DNA of 64,000 nucleotides from Siphonodentalium dalli (lineage: Eukaryota > Mollusca > Scaphopoda > Gadilida > Siphonodentaliidae), in assembly GCA_032622095.1 (NCBI GenBank), contig CP136061.1:171437107-171501106 (forward strand), given 5' to 3'. The translations under genes and the position numbers were made by a program. The notes beneath the pieces were generated by a model. It saw only the letters and a program-made list of their open reading frames with translations, searched no databases and was not told where the DNA came from. Shown in pieces: positions 48,481 to 59,923 of the stretch; positions within the stretch are counted from its first letter, which is position 1; every line of letters starts with the position of its first letter.

Positions 48481-49126
48481 TGGATAAAGGGTGCTCTGAG
48501 CTTCTCCAAAACACGACAACGGCCGTGTCCACTGGCGACAATAGTCAGAAACATGACAATTTTTAAGTTTTAATTAATTTTTTTAATTAATTTAATTTTT
48601 TGTTTTTCAATGAGTTAATTTTTTTGTTTTTGTGTTTAAATTTTACGCGATGTTTTGGTTTTTCACTTGAGTTAATTGTGCCTTTTTAATTTTGTTTTTC
48701 AATTTTACCCGATTTTTTTTGGTTTTTCAATGAACCCGTCCATGACACTTCCCATATTTAGCAAGTTTGAGCTCAATCGGTTCGAGTCTATACAGGACAC
48801 ACACATATATATGACACTTCCCGTAGGTAGCAAGTTTGAGCTCAATCGGCATTCCCTGGAATTTCCCAGTCAATATTTAGCAAGTTTGAGCTCAATCGGT
48901 TCGAGTCTATAAAGGACATACTCATATATATGACACTTCCCGTGGGTAGCTAGTTTGAGCTCAATCGGCATTCCCTGGAATTTCCCAGTCACCAACGCGG
49001 CGTAATTTTGGTACATATATAGAGACCCGGTTGTCATGTGTAGTAAAGATGTCTTATAAGCCGACATTGCCGTGGGAATGCCCGTTCCTACACGCGTTTT
49101 CGATTCTATGAAGTACCCACATATAT

Positions 49127-49133
<7 letters not shown>

Positions 49134-49174
<41 letters not shown>

Positions 49175-49195
49175 CTATATATATATATATATATA
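49134..49195. repeat. (TA)n tract
   Basis: A long TA microsatellite with one agct interruption, at the site where M4 is inserted. Confidence 0.95.
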
Positions 49196-49660
49196 CTAGA
49201 AGGTGACCCGACTTCGTCCAGGCTTTGACCTTGAATTGTCTATTTTGAAGGCCAAGGTCAAGTGGGGTCACGATTTGATCCGTCCAAAACACTGCCCGAA
49301 CAAAAGTACCCGACAAAAGTACCCGTCTAAATCCATCCGGTTTCAACCGATTTGACCTTGAATTGATCATTTTGAAGGTCAAGGTCAGGTCGTGGTCACG
49401 ATTTGACCCGTCCAAAACACCCAGTGGACAAAAGTAACCCTATGTATAAAATTTCGTCGAAATACCATCAAAATTGGCGATTTGACCTTGAATTGACCCT
49501 ATTTCAAGGTCACGTCGCACAGGCAAATGAATATGCTTATGAGACTCCCCATACAAAAGTACCCCCACATACCAAGTTTCATCGAAATCGGCTCGGCCGT
49601 TTTTGAGTCCAACGATTACAGACAGACACACAGACACAGATCTTCCAAAATATATAATAG
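49196..49660 (-). mobile_element. Helitron-like element M4
   Basis: CTAG at 49196-49199, the H1-type hairpin, three 131-bp repeats, then (CAGA) microsatellite and the TCTATTATATATTTTGG end on the minus strand. The junction with M5 has lost the usual ACTAG (aatagaaggtgaccc). Confidence 0.83.
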
Positions 49661-50240
49661 AAGGTGACCCAACTTCGTCCGGGCTTTGACCTTGAAATGT
49701 CCATTTTGAAGGCCAAGGTCAGGTGGGGTCACGATTTGACCCGTCCAAAACACTGCCCGAACAAAACTACCCGACAAAAGTACCCACCGAAATCCATCCG
49801 GTTTTACCCGATTTGACCTCGAATTGATTATTTTGAAGGTCAAGATAAGGTCGGGGTCACGACTCGACCCGCCCAAAACAACCAGTGGACAAAAGTAACC
49901 CCACGTATCAAATTTCGTGGAAATCCCATCAAAATTCGCGATTTGACCTTGAATTGACCCGATTTCACGGGCAAATGAATATGCTTATGAGACTCCCCAT
50001 ACGAAGGTACCCCCACATACCAAGTTTCATCAAAATCCCGAGAGATTCGGGAGTTTGACCTTGAAGTGACCCGATGTCAAGGTCACGTCGCACGGGCAAA
50101 TTAATGGGATTATGCCACTCCCCGGCCGAATGTACCCCCACATACGAAGTTTCGACGAAATCGGGTCGGCCGTTTTCGAGTTCATCGCGAACACACACAC
50201 AGACACACAGACAGACAGATATTCCAAAATATATAATAGA
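49661..50240 (-). mobile_element. Helitron-like element M5
   Basis: H1-type 3' end without its CTAG, 131-bp repeats, microsatellite, and the common 5' end at 50240. Confidence 0.83.
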
Positions 50241-51020
50241 CTAGAAGGTGACCCGACTTCGTCCGGGTTTTGACCTTGAATTGACCATTTTGAAGGTCAT
50301 GGTCAGGTGGGGTCAAACACCAACACCCCAAAAATGGTGGAAATCGGCCCAGCGGATACCGGGAAATCGGCCCAGCGGATACCGAGATACCCTATGCATC
50401 AAATTTCGTCCGTAAAAATCCGCCAGTTTAACCCGATTTGATTTCCACTCAAGTATATAAACGCGCCTCATATACACACGCTAATTAATTATCAAGTTTC
50501 AACGTAAAGATAAATTACCATCGGTGCCCGAGATATCGCCAAGACGTCTGAAACAGTCAAATGCATCGGCCGGTTAAGCGTTAACGTGATCTAACGTTAT
50601 GACATCTAACGACGTCATAGAAGTTACGCATTGTTTTTATCCTGATGGAAGATAGTACCACTTCTTCTTGATAATTGAGGCAGATAACTAAAACGGATAC
50701 ATACGCATTATATATCGTTGGAAAGAGGAAACACGAAAGATTCTCACAGTGTCATTATTATGAGTGGCATTTTATTATTCGCGCTGTTTCGAATCGATTT
50801 GTAAGCACCGAACTCAAATGAAAGTCCCGTAACACAGCGTAAAAACAGATTTGACCTCGGCACGTGAAAAGTTGACCTCGGATCTGAAAATTAAGATGCC
50901 TATGACACTTCCCGACCGATAGTACCCTCACATACGAAGTTTCATCGAAATCAGGTCCGCCGTTTTCGAGTTCATCGCGAACACACAGACATAAACAGAT
51001 CTTCCAAAATATATAATAGA
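50241..51020 (-). mobile_element. Helitron-like element M6
   Basis: CTAGAAGGTGACC end, a short 131-type part, a segment shared with E3 (ggtggaaatcgg.. gatttccactcaagtatataaacg), then the core shared with M3/E2/M14 and the common 5' end. Confidence 0.83.
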
Positions 51021-51396
51021 CTAGCCGATGAGCCCGACGTTGTCCGGGCTATTCAAACCCCAAATTTCAAGTCGATAGCTCCACCCGTTTCCGAGATCTG
51101 GTCTGCGCATGCGCGAAGCTGGCGTCGCACGGGCTCGGCCACCCGATACAATTTGTACCCGGTGCAAGATACATTCACATAGCAAATTTCAAGTCGATAG
51201 CTCCACCCGTTTCCGAGATCTCGTCTGCGCATGCGCTGCACGGGCGTCGCACGGGGTCGCCAATACGACAACGACCACCGCCTGGTCAAACTACACACAC
51301 GTACCAAGTTTCGTCCCGATCGGTCGAGAAACGTAGATTTGTATAAAGGACAGACAGACAAACAGACAGACAGATTGTTTCAAAATATATAAGTGA
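51021..51396 (-). mobile_element. Helitron-like element M7
   Basis: H2-type end (CTAGCCGATGAGCCCGACG..), two 122-bp repeats, then a unique 5' part (caatacgacaacgacc.. cgtcccgatcggtcgag), (ACAG)n and the 5' end. Confidence 0.83.
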
Positions 51397-51665
51397 CTAG
51401 CCGATGAGCGCTAAAATTCGTATCCGGGGCAAGATACATTCAAATAGCAAATTTAAAGTCGATAGCTCCACCCGTTTCCGAGATCTCGTCTGCGCATGTA
51501 CTGCACAGGCGTCGCACGGGCTCGCCAATACGACGACGACGACCGCCTGGTCAAACTACACACACGTACCAGGTTTCGTCCCAATCGGTCGAGAATCGTA
51601 GATTTGTATAAATGACATACAGACAGACAAACAAACAGACAGAGGTCTTCAAAATATATATGAGA
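51397..51665 (-). mobile_element. Helitron-like element M8 (hairpin deleted)
   Basis: CTAGCCGATGAGCG joins directly to ctaaaattcg, so the 3' hairpin is lost. Otherwise as M7 with one repeat. Probably immobile. Confidence 0.78.
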
Positions 51666-52220
51666 CTAGCCGATGAGCCCGACGTTGTCCGGGCTATTCA
51701 AAAACCAAATTTCAAGTCTATAGCTCCACCCGTTTCAAAAACCAAATTTCAAGTCGATAGCTCTACCCGTTTCCGATATCTGGTCTGCGCATGCGCGAAG
51801 CTGGCGTCGCACGGGCTCGGCGACCCGATAAAATTCGTATCCGGGGCAAGATACATTCACATACCAAATTTCAAGTCGATAGCTCCACCCGTTTCCGAGA
51901 TCTCGTCTGCGCATGCGCGAAGCTGGCGTCGCACGGGCTCGGCGACCCGATAAAATTCGTATCCGGGGCAAGATACATTCACATACCAAATTTCAAGTCG
52001 ATAGATCCACCCGTTTCCGAGATCTCGTCTGCGCATGCACGAAGCGGGCGCCGCACGGGCTCGCCAATACGACAACGTCCACCGCCTGGTCAAACTACAC
52101 ACACGTACCAAGTTTGGTCCCGATCGGTCGAGAATCGTAGATTTGTATAAATGACAAACATACAAACATACAGACAAACATACAAACAAACAGACAGAGG
52201 TCTTCAAAATATATATGAGA
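51666..52220 (-). mobile_element. Helitron-like element M9
   Basis: H2-type end, then tandem 122-bp repeats (GCGCATGCGC at about 51786 and 51908; the third is changed to GCGCATGCAC), the M7-like 5' part and the TCTCATATATATTTTG start. Confidence 0.85.
51784..52040. repeat. 122-bp tandem repeat array (example)
   Basis: tctgcgcatg recurs at 51784, 51906 and 52028, an exact 122-bp period. The unit reads from gcgcatgcgcgaagc through the gataaaattcg and gggcaagatac blocks to ccgtttccgagatct. Confidence 0.95.
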
Positions 52221-52658
52221 TAGATAGATAGATTGGCAGATTCCAGTAGCTTTATAACGGTATATCTGGGGAGAAATCTGATGCTGTATTCGTGATTATC
52301 TGGGATGATTTCGGTATATACCGAAGGTATAGACTGTAAAAACAAAGCGCGCCATCCGTGCTCGCAGGGTTGGTCAGAAACAAATGTTTTTTAAATTTAA
52401 TTTATGTTCCGTATATCTCTCTGCAGATGCTAATAACGTTGAATGGCAAACAGACGCTCTTTATAGCGATGCGTCAAAAACAAACGCTCATTAAATAATC
52501 ACTTGATTAACCCACGCCGTGCCTTTGCGGTGATTTGGGAGTGGATAAAGGGTGCTCTGAGCTTCTCCAAAACGCGACCACGGCGGTGTCGGTGTGATTT
52601 TACACTTACATACGAAATTTGAGCTCAATATGTACACGCGTTTTGGATTCCATGAAGT

Positions 52659-52695
<37 letters not shown>

Positions 52696-52726
52696 CGGAG
52701 TTCTCAAAATATATAGTATAAATAGA
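52221..52726 (-). mobile_element. Helitron-like element M10 (H5 family)
   Basis: It begins with tagatagatagattggcag, holds palindrome TTCGGTATATACCGAA, an 11-mer pair (52454/52484), a cccacgccgtgcctttgcgg segment, (CA)n and the ctcaaaatatatag 5' end. The 3' end lacks an obvious hairpin. Confidence 0.75.
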
Positions 52727-53253
52727 CTAGCCGATGAGCCCGACGTTGTCCGGGCTATTCATCCGGGCTATTCAAAAATCAAATTTCAAGTCGATAGCTC
52801 TACCCGTTTACGAGATCTGGTCTGCGCATGCGCGAAGCTGGCGTCGCACGGGCTCGGCGACCCGATAAAATTCGTATCCGGGGCAAGATACATTCACATA
52901 CCAAATTTCAAGTCGATAGCTCCACCCGTTTCCGACATCTCGTCTGCGCATGTGCGAAGCTGGCATCGCACGGACTCGGCGACCCGATAAAATTCGTATC
53001 TGGGGCAAGATACATTCACATAGCAAATTTAAAGTCGATAGCTCCACCAGTTTCCGAGATCTCGTCTGCGCATGCGCGAAGCGGGCGCCGCACGGGCTCG
53101 CCAGTACGACAACGTCCACCGCCTGGTCAAACTACACACACGTATATACCAAGTTTCGTCCCGATCGGTCAAGAATCGTAGATTTGTATTAATGACATAC
53201 AGACAGACAGACTTACAGACAGACAGACAGAGGTCTTCAAAATATATATGAGA
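52727..53253 (-). mobile_element. Helitron-like element M11
   Basis: H2-type end with a duplicated ttcatccgggctattc, three 122-bp repeats, M7-like 5' part and TCTCATATATATTTTG start. Confidence 0.84.
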
Positions 53254-54458
53254 TAGATTGGCAGATTCCAGTAGCTTTATAACGGTATATCTGGGGAGAA
53301 ATCTGATGCTGTATTCGTGATTATCTGGGATGATTTCGGTATATACCGAACGTATATACTGTAAAAACAAAGCGCGCCATCCGTGCTCGCAGGGTTGGTC
53401 ACAAACAAATGTTTTTAAAATTTAATTTATGTTCCGTATATCTCTCTGCAGATGCTAATAACGTTGAATGGCAAACAGACGCTCTTTATAGCGATGCGTC
53501 AAAAACAAACGCTCATTAAATAATCACTTGATTAACCCACGCCGTGCCTTTGCGGTGATTTGGGAGTGGATAAAGGGTGCTCTGAGCTTCTCCAAAACGC
53601 GACCACGACCGTGTCAGTGGGATTTTACACTTACATACGAAATTTGAGCTACCGGCGGCGTTTGTCCGAAACATGACATATTAATTTTTTAATTTAATTT
53701 TTTGTTTATATTTTTGAATTAATTTTTGGTTTTTCAATATTTTACCCGATTTGACCTTGAATTGATCATTTTCAAGATCAAGGTCAGGTCGGGATCACAA
53801 TTTAACCCGTCCATGACACATCCGGTAGGTAGCAAGTTTGAGCTCAATCGGTTCCAGTCTATAAAGGACACCCACATATATATCATTTGTGGGTACCCGT
53901 TTCAAGGTGAAGATCACCTAGGGCGGAAAAACTGACCAGATCCGCGTTCCTACGAAGCCATAAGTACGTAAGAATCACACAGCACGCTCATGTCTGTATA
54001 ATGACGCACATGCCCAGACCCAGACGTAAGAATCACATTTACGCACATACGCTCTTTATCAACGACACTGCGGATAGGAACGCTCTTTAACTATCAACGC
54101 GATTAACCCCCGCCGTGCCTTTGCGGTGATTTGGGAGTGGATAAAGGGTGCTCTGAGCTTCTCCAAAACGCCACAACGGCAAATAACGTTGAATGGCAAA
54201 CAGACGCTCTTTATAGAGATGCGTCAAAAACAAACGCTGATTAAATAATCACTTGATTAACCCCCGCCGTGCCTTTGCGGTGATTTGAGATTGGAGAACG
54301 GGTGCTCTGAGCTTCACTAAACCTTGACCACGGTCGTGTCGGTGGGATTTGACACTTACATACGAAATTTGAGCTCAATATGTACACGCGTTTTGGATTC
54401 CATGAAGTACACACACACACACACATATATATATACGGAGTTCTCAAAATATATAGTA
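53254..54458 (-). mobile_element. Composite Helitron-like region M12
   Basis: An H5-type element breaks off at about 53652 and is followed by an H3-type fragment (accggcggcgtttgtccgaaacatgac), a short 131-type piece, a fourth copy of the 283-bp repeat (about 53871), and a second H5-type 5' half that ends at ctcaaaatatatag. It has been rearranged by deletions between elements. Confidence 0.7.
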
Positions 54459-55145
54459 CTAGCAGGTTAGCCCGCCACCGGCGGCTTGTCCGAAACATGA
54501 TATTTATATATATTTTTTTTTAATTTTTAGCTCCACGCGTTTCAATAAGGAAAATTTGTACCCGGTAGCTCCACCAGTTTCCGAGATCTGGTCTGCGCAT
54601 GAAAATTTGTACCCGGCGCAAGATACATTCACATGCCAAATTTCAAGTCGATAGCTTCACCCGTTTCCGAGATCTCGTCTGCGCATGCGCTGCATGGGCG
54701 TCGCACGGGCTCGGCGACCCGATAAAATTTGTACCCGGCGCAAGATACATTCACATAGCAAATTTCAAGTCGATAGCTCCACCCGTTTCCGAGATCTCGT
54801 CTGCGCATGTGCTGCACGGGCGTCGCACGGGCTCGCCAATACGACAACGACCACCGCCTGGTCAAACTACACACACGTACCAAGTTTCGTCCCGATCGGT
54901 CGAGAATCGTAGATTTGTATGAAGTACAACACACACACAAACATAAATATATAAGAGAGATATGTAAATTAGATAGATTGTATCAAAATATATAGGAGAG
55001 ATATGTAAATGATCTACACACCATTACTGGTGTTTGTCAAAGTTTAGTGGGGTATATCAATACTCATTCACGATCATATCATTGAGGTCCGGAGGGTGTG
55101 GGCTATCTCTCGAATACAAGGAGTTCTCAAAATATATAGAAGAGA
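54459..55145 (-). mobile_element. Helitron-like element M13
   Basis: H3-type end (CTAGCAGGTTAGCCCGCC..), a poly-T stretch, then degenerate 122-bp repeats whose palindrome is changed in places (gcgcatgcgctgc, gcgcatgtgctgc), the M7-like part and an unusual 5' part with aggagagatatgtaaa duplicated. Confidence 0.78.
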
Positions 55146-55848
55146 CTAGAAGGTGACCCGACTTCGTCCGGGCTATTCAAAAACCAAATTTCAAGTCGAT
55201 TTCTCCACCCGTTTTCGAGATCTGGTCTGCGCATGCGCACGGGCTCGGCGACCCGATAAACTTCGTATCCGGGGCAAGATACATTCACATACCAAATTTC
55301 AAGTCGATAGCTCCACCCGTTGGCGAGATATATAGCCCAATGTCATTTGCGGATACCTCGGCCGGTGATGAGTTAACGCGACATCGGCCGGTTATGAGTT
55401 AAACGCGAACACGTCACGATATGTTGATGGCGTAATATATTTACGCAATGTTTTTTCGATGAGCGAAGCATGGTCCTGCGTTCTTCCCGATAATTAAGGT
55501 AGAAACTTTAAACGTACACAGGCGTGTGATACATCATTGGAAAGATGAAGCGCCACAGATTCTAACAGTGCAAATTATATGACTGGCAATTTATTATTCG
55601 CGCTATATCGAATCGATTTGTGAGCACCGAACTGAAATATATTAGCGCAAAACGGCGTAAAGATTTGACCTCGGCACGTGAAAAGTTGACATCGGATCTG
55701 AAAATCAATAGGCCTATGTTACTCCTGGCCCGAAAATACGCCCAAATACCAAGTTTCATCGAAATCGGGTAGGCCGTTTTCGAGTTCATCGATTACACAC
55801 AGACAGATACACACACACACACACAGATCTTTCAAAATATATAATAGA
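55146..55848 (-). mobile_element. Helitron-like element M14
   Basis: H1-type end, one and a half 122-bp repeats, the core shared with E2 (caatttattattcgcgctatatcg), microsatellite and common 5' end. It is close to an inverted copy of E2. Confidence 0.85.
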
Positions 55849-56445
55849 CTAGCAGGTTAGTCCGCCACTGGCGGCAATAGTCAGAAACATGACAATTTTT
55901 AAGTTTTAAATAAAAAATTTTAATTAATTTAATTTTTTGTTTTTCAATGAGTTAATATTTTTGTTTTTCAATGAGTTAATTGTGCTTTTTTAAATAGTTT
56001 TTTTTTGGTTTTTCAATGAGTTAATTGTGCCTTTTTAATTTTGTTTTTCAATTTTACCTGATTTTTTTTTTTTAATGAACCCGTCCATGACACTTCCCGT
56101 ATTTAGCAAGTTTGAGCTCAATCGGTTCGAGTCTATAAAGGACACACACATATATATGACACTTCCCGTAGGTAGCAAGTTTGAGCTCAATCGGCATTCC
56201 CTGGAATATGACACTTCCCGTAGGTAGCAAGTTTGAGCTCAATCGGCATTCCCTGGAATTTCCCAGTCACCAACGCGGCGTAATTTTGATACATATATAG
56301 AGACCAATTGTCCATCGGCTGTCATGTGTAGTAAAGATGTCTTATAAGCCGACATTGCCGTGGGGATGCCCGTTCCTACACGCGTTTTCGATTCTATGAA
56401 GTACCAACATATATACACACACATAGTCTCAAATTATATAGTAGA
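55849..56445 (-). mobile_element. Helitron-like element M15
   Basis: H3-type end, AT-rich ttttcaatgagttaatt repeats, aagtttgagctcaatcgg segments shared with M0, and a tctcaaattatatag 5' end. Confidence 0.8.
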
Positions 56446-57255
56446 CTAGCAGGTTAGCCCGCCACCGGCGGCGTTTGTTCGAAACATGACTTTTTTTTTA
56501 ATTATTTAGTTTTTATTTATATTTTTTTTAATATATTTTAATATTAATTTAATGTTTTTTAAATTGAATTTATGTTTTTAATATTAATTTAATGTTTTTT
56601 AAATTTAATTTATGTTTTTTTGAATTTTTTAATATTTATTTAATTATTAATTTAATTTAATTTTTTTTTATAATTTAATTTTTTTTTTTTATGAAAAATC
56701 CCCCCTTCCTAGGAACGACAGACAACGCATTCTTTGTTTTTCAATGAGTTAATTCATGGTACCCGTCCTAAACTTCCCCGTTATTTAACTCCCCGTGGCC
56801 ATTGAGCAGCCCCTGACAGAGGTTGTCCACCCTCACGAGATGGTCAATAGAACTCGATGAAATCCCCCCCTTCCTAGGAACGACAGACAACGCATTCTTT
56901 GTTTTCCTTTTTTTTTAACACTGATTACCGGAAACGACTCACATAAGCATTCACGCTTGATGTCGAATCCGGTATTGCATTGAAAACAAACGCGATAACA
57001 TTGCATTGAATTGCCCGTCATACAGATAAGTAGATAGCGAAAACGACGCTCTTTATATAGTCACTTCGGAAAACTGACGCTCTTTAACTATCAACGCGAT
57101 TAACCCCCGCCGTGCCTTTCGGTGATTTTGAGAGTGGAGAACGCGTGCTCTGAGCTTCTCCAAAACGCCGCGACGACGATCCCGTGGGTTTTTACATTTA
57201 GATGGGAAGTTTGAACTCAATCGAGAGAACCGTTTTCGATTCAATGAAGTACACA

Positions 57256-57275
57256 TCTATATCTATATTTGCGAA

Positions 57276-57310
<35 letters not shown>

Positions 57311-59887
57311 GTTCTATAGAAATTCACAGGGGACCATCTAGATGATGCCAAAGAGGTCTACTAGGAGTAGCTTTTTAAGAGAAAGATAATGGTCGGGGTT
57401 AGAATTTTCTAAAGTGACGCCGTTGTTGTCAGGGGCAGAAAAGGGGGAGGGCAGAAAAAATATTTGTCGCCGATTGCCACCAAACTTATATATAATCATC
57501 CCCATAATATGAAGAATCTAATGGCGTGGTTTAAATATGGCAAAAGTCGCGCCGTTCGCGTCAGGGGTGCCCGGAAGGGGGGGGGGCAGATTTGTTTTTG
57601 TCGCCGATTGCCACGAAACTTACATATAATCATCCCCATCATATGAAGAATCCAACGGTGTGGTTTAAATATGTCAAAAGTGGCGTCGTTTGAGTCAGGG
57701 ATGAACGGAAGGGGAGAGGGGCACCAAAATTGATAAAACTAATTTTAGCGCCGATTTCCACCAAATTGATATATATTCTTCTTCACGATACAAGGAATCT
57801 AATTGTGCGATTTAACAACGCCAAATTGTTGTTTTTGGATGAGAGATTGGGAGGGGGTGGGCACTAAATTTGATAATAAGTCGCCGATTGCCACCACACT
57901 TATACAAAATCATCCCCATGGTATGAGGAGTCTAATGGTGTGGCTTTTATCTGTCAGATGTGGCCTCATTCGAGTCAGGGTTGCATTGAAAGGGACAAGG
58001 GCACCAAAATTGATGCACAATTTTTTTTAGCGCCAATTTCCATCAAATTGATACACGTTCTTATCCATGATATGAGGAATCTAAATTTGATAAAAAAAAT
58101 TGTTTAGTCGCCGACTATCACCAAACTTATAAACAATCATCTCCATGATATCAGGAGTGTAATCGTGTGGTTTAAGGATGTCACAAGTGGGGCCTTTCGA
58201 GTCAGTGGTGTATAGAGATAAGAGGGACACAAAAAATTATATCTATATGTTTAGTGCCGATTTCCACCAGATTGATACATATTCTTCTCCGTGATACGAG
58301 GAATCTTATCGTGTGGTTTAGATACACCAAATTGGTGCCCTATGGGTGAGAGATATGGGGACCTTAAATTTGATACGAATTTGTATACTCGCCAATTTTC
58401 ACCAATTTCATATATATGCATCTCTAATCTCTAATGAGTCTTAGTGTGTGCAGCTTGAGTCCGAAATAGGGACGGGAGGGTCACCAAAACTGATACAAAA
58501 TATTTTTAGTACCAATTACCATCAAATTCAGACACGTTCTTCTCAAATGATACAAGAAATAAAATCGTGCTGTCTGTCTGACTTTTTGTCTGTCTGTGTG
58601 CGTTCTATATATAACTTCACGCGGTACAATCGAGATGGCACCAAGGCGTTCTAAGAGGGGTAACTTTTTATAAGGAAGATAATGGTGCGGGTTAAAATTT
58701 TCTAAAATGACGCTGTTGGTGGGAGGGAAATTAAAAAAATATGGTGAAATAGTTTTGTCGCTGATTTCCACCAAACGAATACATAATCACCTTCGCAATA
58801 TGGCGTTGTTCGAGTCAGCGTTTGATACGATTGCTATTCGCCGATATCCACATATAAGTTATATACAGTCACCAGGCCATCTCCATATCATTTTAAGTAG
58901 TTGGTCGTTCACATTTCACAATCCCGACATATGGTGACCCACATAAGTCACTTGAACAATTATATCTTCTTAATAGTCATATTTATATGGGAATGCAATC
59001 AAGGCATTGACACAATGAGCTAGCAAAAAGAGATAACTAGAAGAAGCATTAAACGTATATTTATCATTCTATTGAAGAGATACATATATTCGTGCAAACT
59101 GAGAGACCTCGAACCGTCAGAGGATTGCATATATATAATAACAAAATATAGTCTGTTCCATTCAATAGTTTCCACAAAAAGTTACAATTTGTCAAGAGAT
59201 ATGAAAGGCCTGTACAAAAATAGTGGTCACAGTGTGCAGTCAAATATAGTTTCTTCTGATATACAAGAAAATGCAGTTAGTAGCACAAGACTTTTCAGGA
59301 TCCTACCAATACTGACATCTGACAAGGGTTTTAGAACAGACTCATCGACTGACATAAACATTTCAAATTCTCGCTCTGTACCTGGCACATGCAGCTGATA
59401 TAAGTGCGCAGCAACATTTCGTTTAAATTAGAATATTTAGTCAATATATAGCACCATGAACAGAGGAGCACCTGGAAATTTCTTTGAAACATCTGTATCT
59501 TCATGGAGATATGATAGACATGTGTCCTCGAGATCTTAGTCCAACCCACTAGATTGATTGATACATCTCAATATGTAAAACCCAATTATCATCTTTTATC
59601 GAACTAATGTGCTTATGATGTGCATGTATCATATTGTAACGTATATAATGTATACGCAGTTGTAAATAAATAAATACTTCATTATTGGTGGAACGGATTA
59701 ATCGCGATAAACAGAATGACAATTGACAAGGTGAGCCACTACTTATATTCCATGACTGTAATAATCATGTTTTGTGATGCTATTTGAATATACAATATAT
59801 TTATTAACACTTTAAGCAAGAGCATTCTCTATTCCCAAAAAATCCACAGCATACATTAACCTGGGCAACGCCGGGTAACCCTGCTAG
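57256..59887 (+). mobile_element. Nested plus-oriented Helitron-like element
   Basis: It starts TCTATATCTATATTTGCG after an A and ends CCTGGGCAACGCCGGG, taaccctg, CTAG before a T, a typical Helitron terminus. The empty site is the CA/TA tract of M16. Inside are (TGTC)n (57276-57310), alternating ~134/147-bp repeats to about 58.6 kb, and ~1.1 kb of unique DNA with a 108-codon open frame (59072-59398) and aataaataaatac at about 59665. No Rep/helicase. Confidence 0.84.
57467..58560. repeat. Alternating dimeric repeat (~281 bp)
   Basis: tcgccgattgccac starts at 57467, 57601 and about 57882; the partner form gcgccgatttccac starts at about 57748 and 58030. Steps of ~134 and ~147 bp alternate, so the real unit is a dimer of about 281 bp. 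Later copies are shorter and more diverged. Confidence 0.8.
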
Positions 59888-59923
59888 TATATATATATAT
59901 ACGAAGTCTCAAAATATATAGAA

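Larger units (their letters stand above)
47479..49195 (-). mobile_element. Composite Helitron-like element M0
   Basis: It begins with the H5-type 3' end (agattggcagattccag..), then three tandem 283-bp repeats, then aagtttgagctcaatcgg stretches repeated with variants, a duplicated cattccctggaatttccc segment, and a 5' microsatellite of TA. The 5' terminus itself is not visible because M4 is inserted in the TA tract. Confidence 0.7.
56446..59922 (-). mobile_element. Helitron-like element M16, split by a nested Helitron
   Basis: H3-type end, ~220 bp of nearly pure A/T (56490-56700), a duplicated ccccccttcctaggaacgac segment (about 56700 and 56866), an 11-mer pair (57046/57077) and a gaagtacaca tract. 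A plus-oriented element (57256-59887) is inserted there, and M16 resumes as (TA)n, acgaagtctcaaaatatatag. Confidence 0.78.

Noticed and set aside
59072-59398. 108-codon frame as a real gene
   Set aside because: No family recognised and no splice or start context to support it. It is kept only as part of the possible-capture finding.
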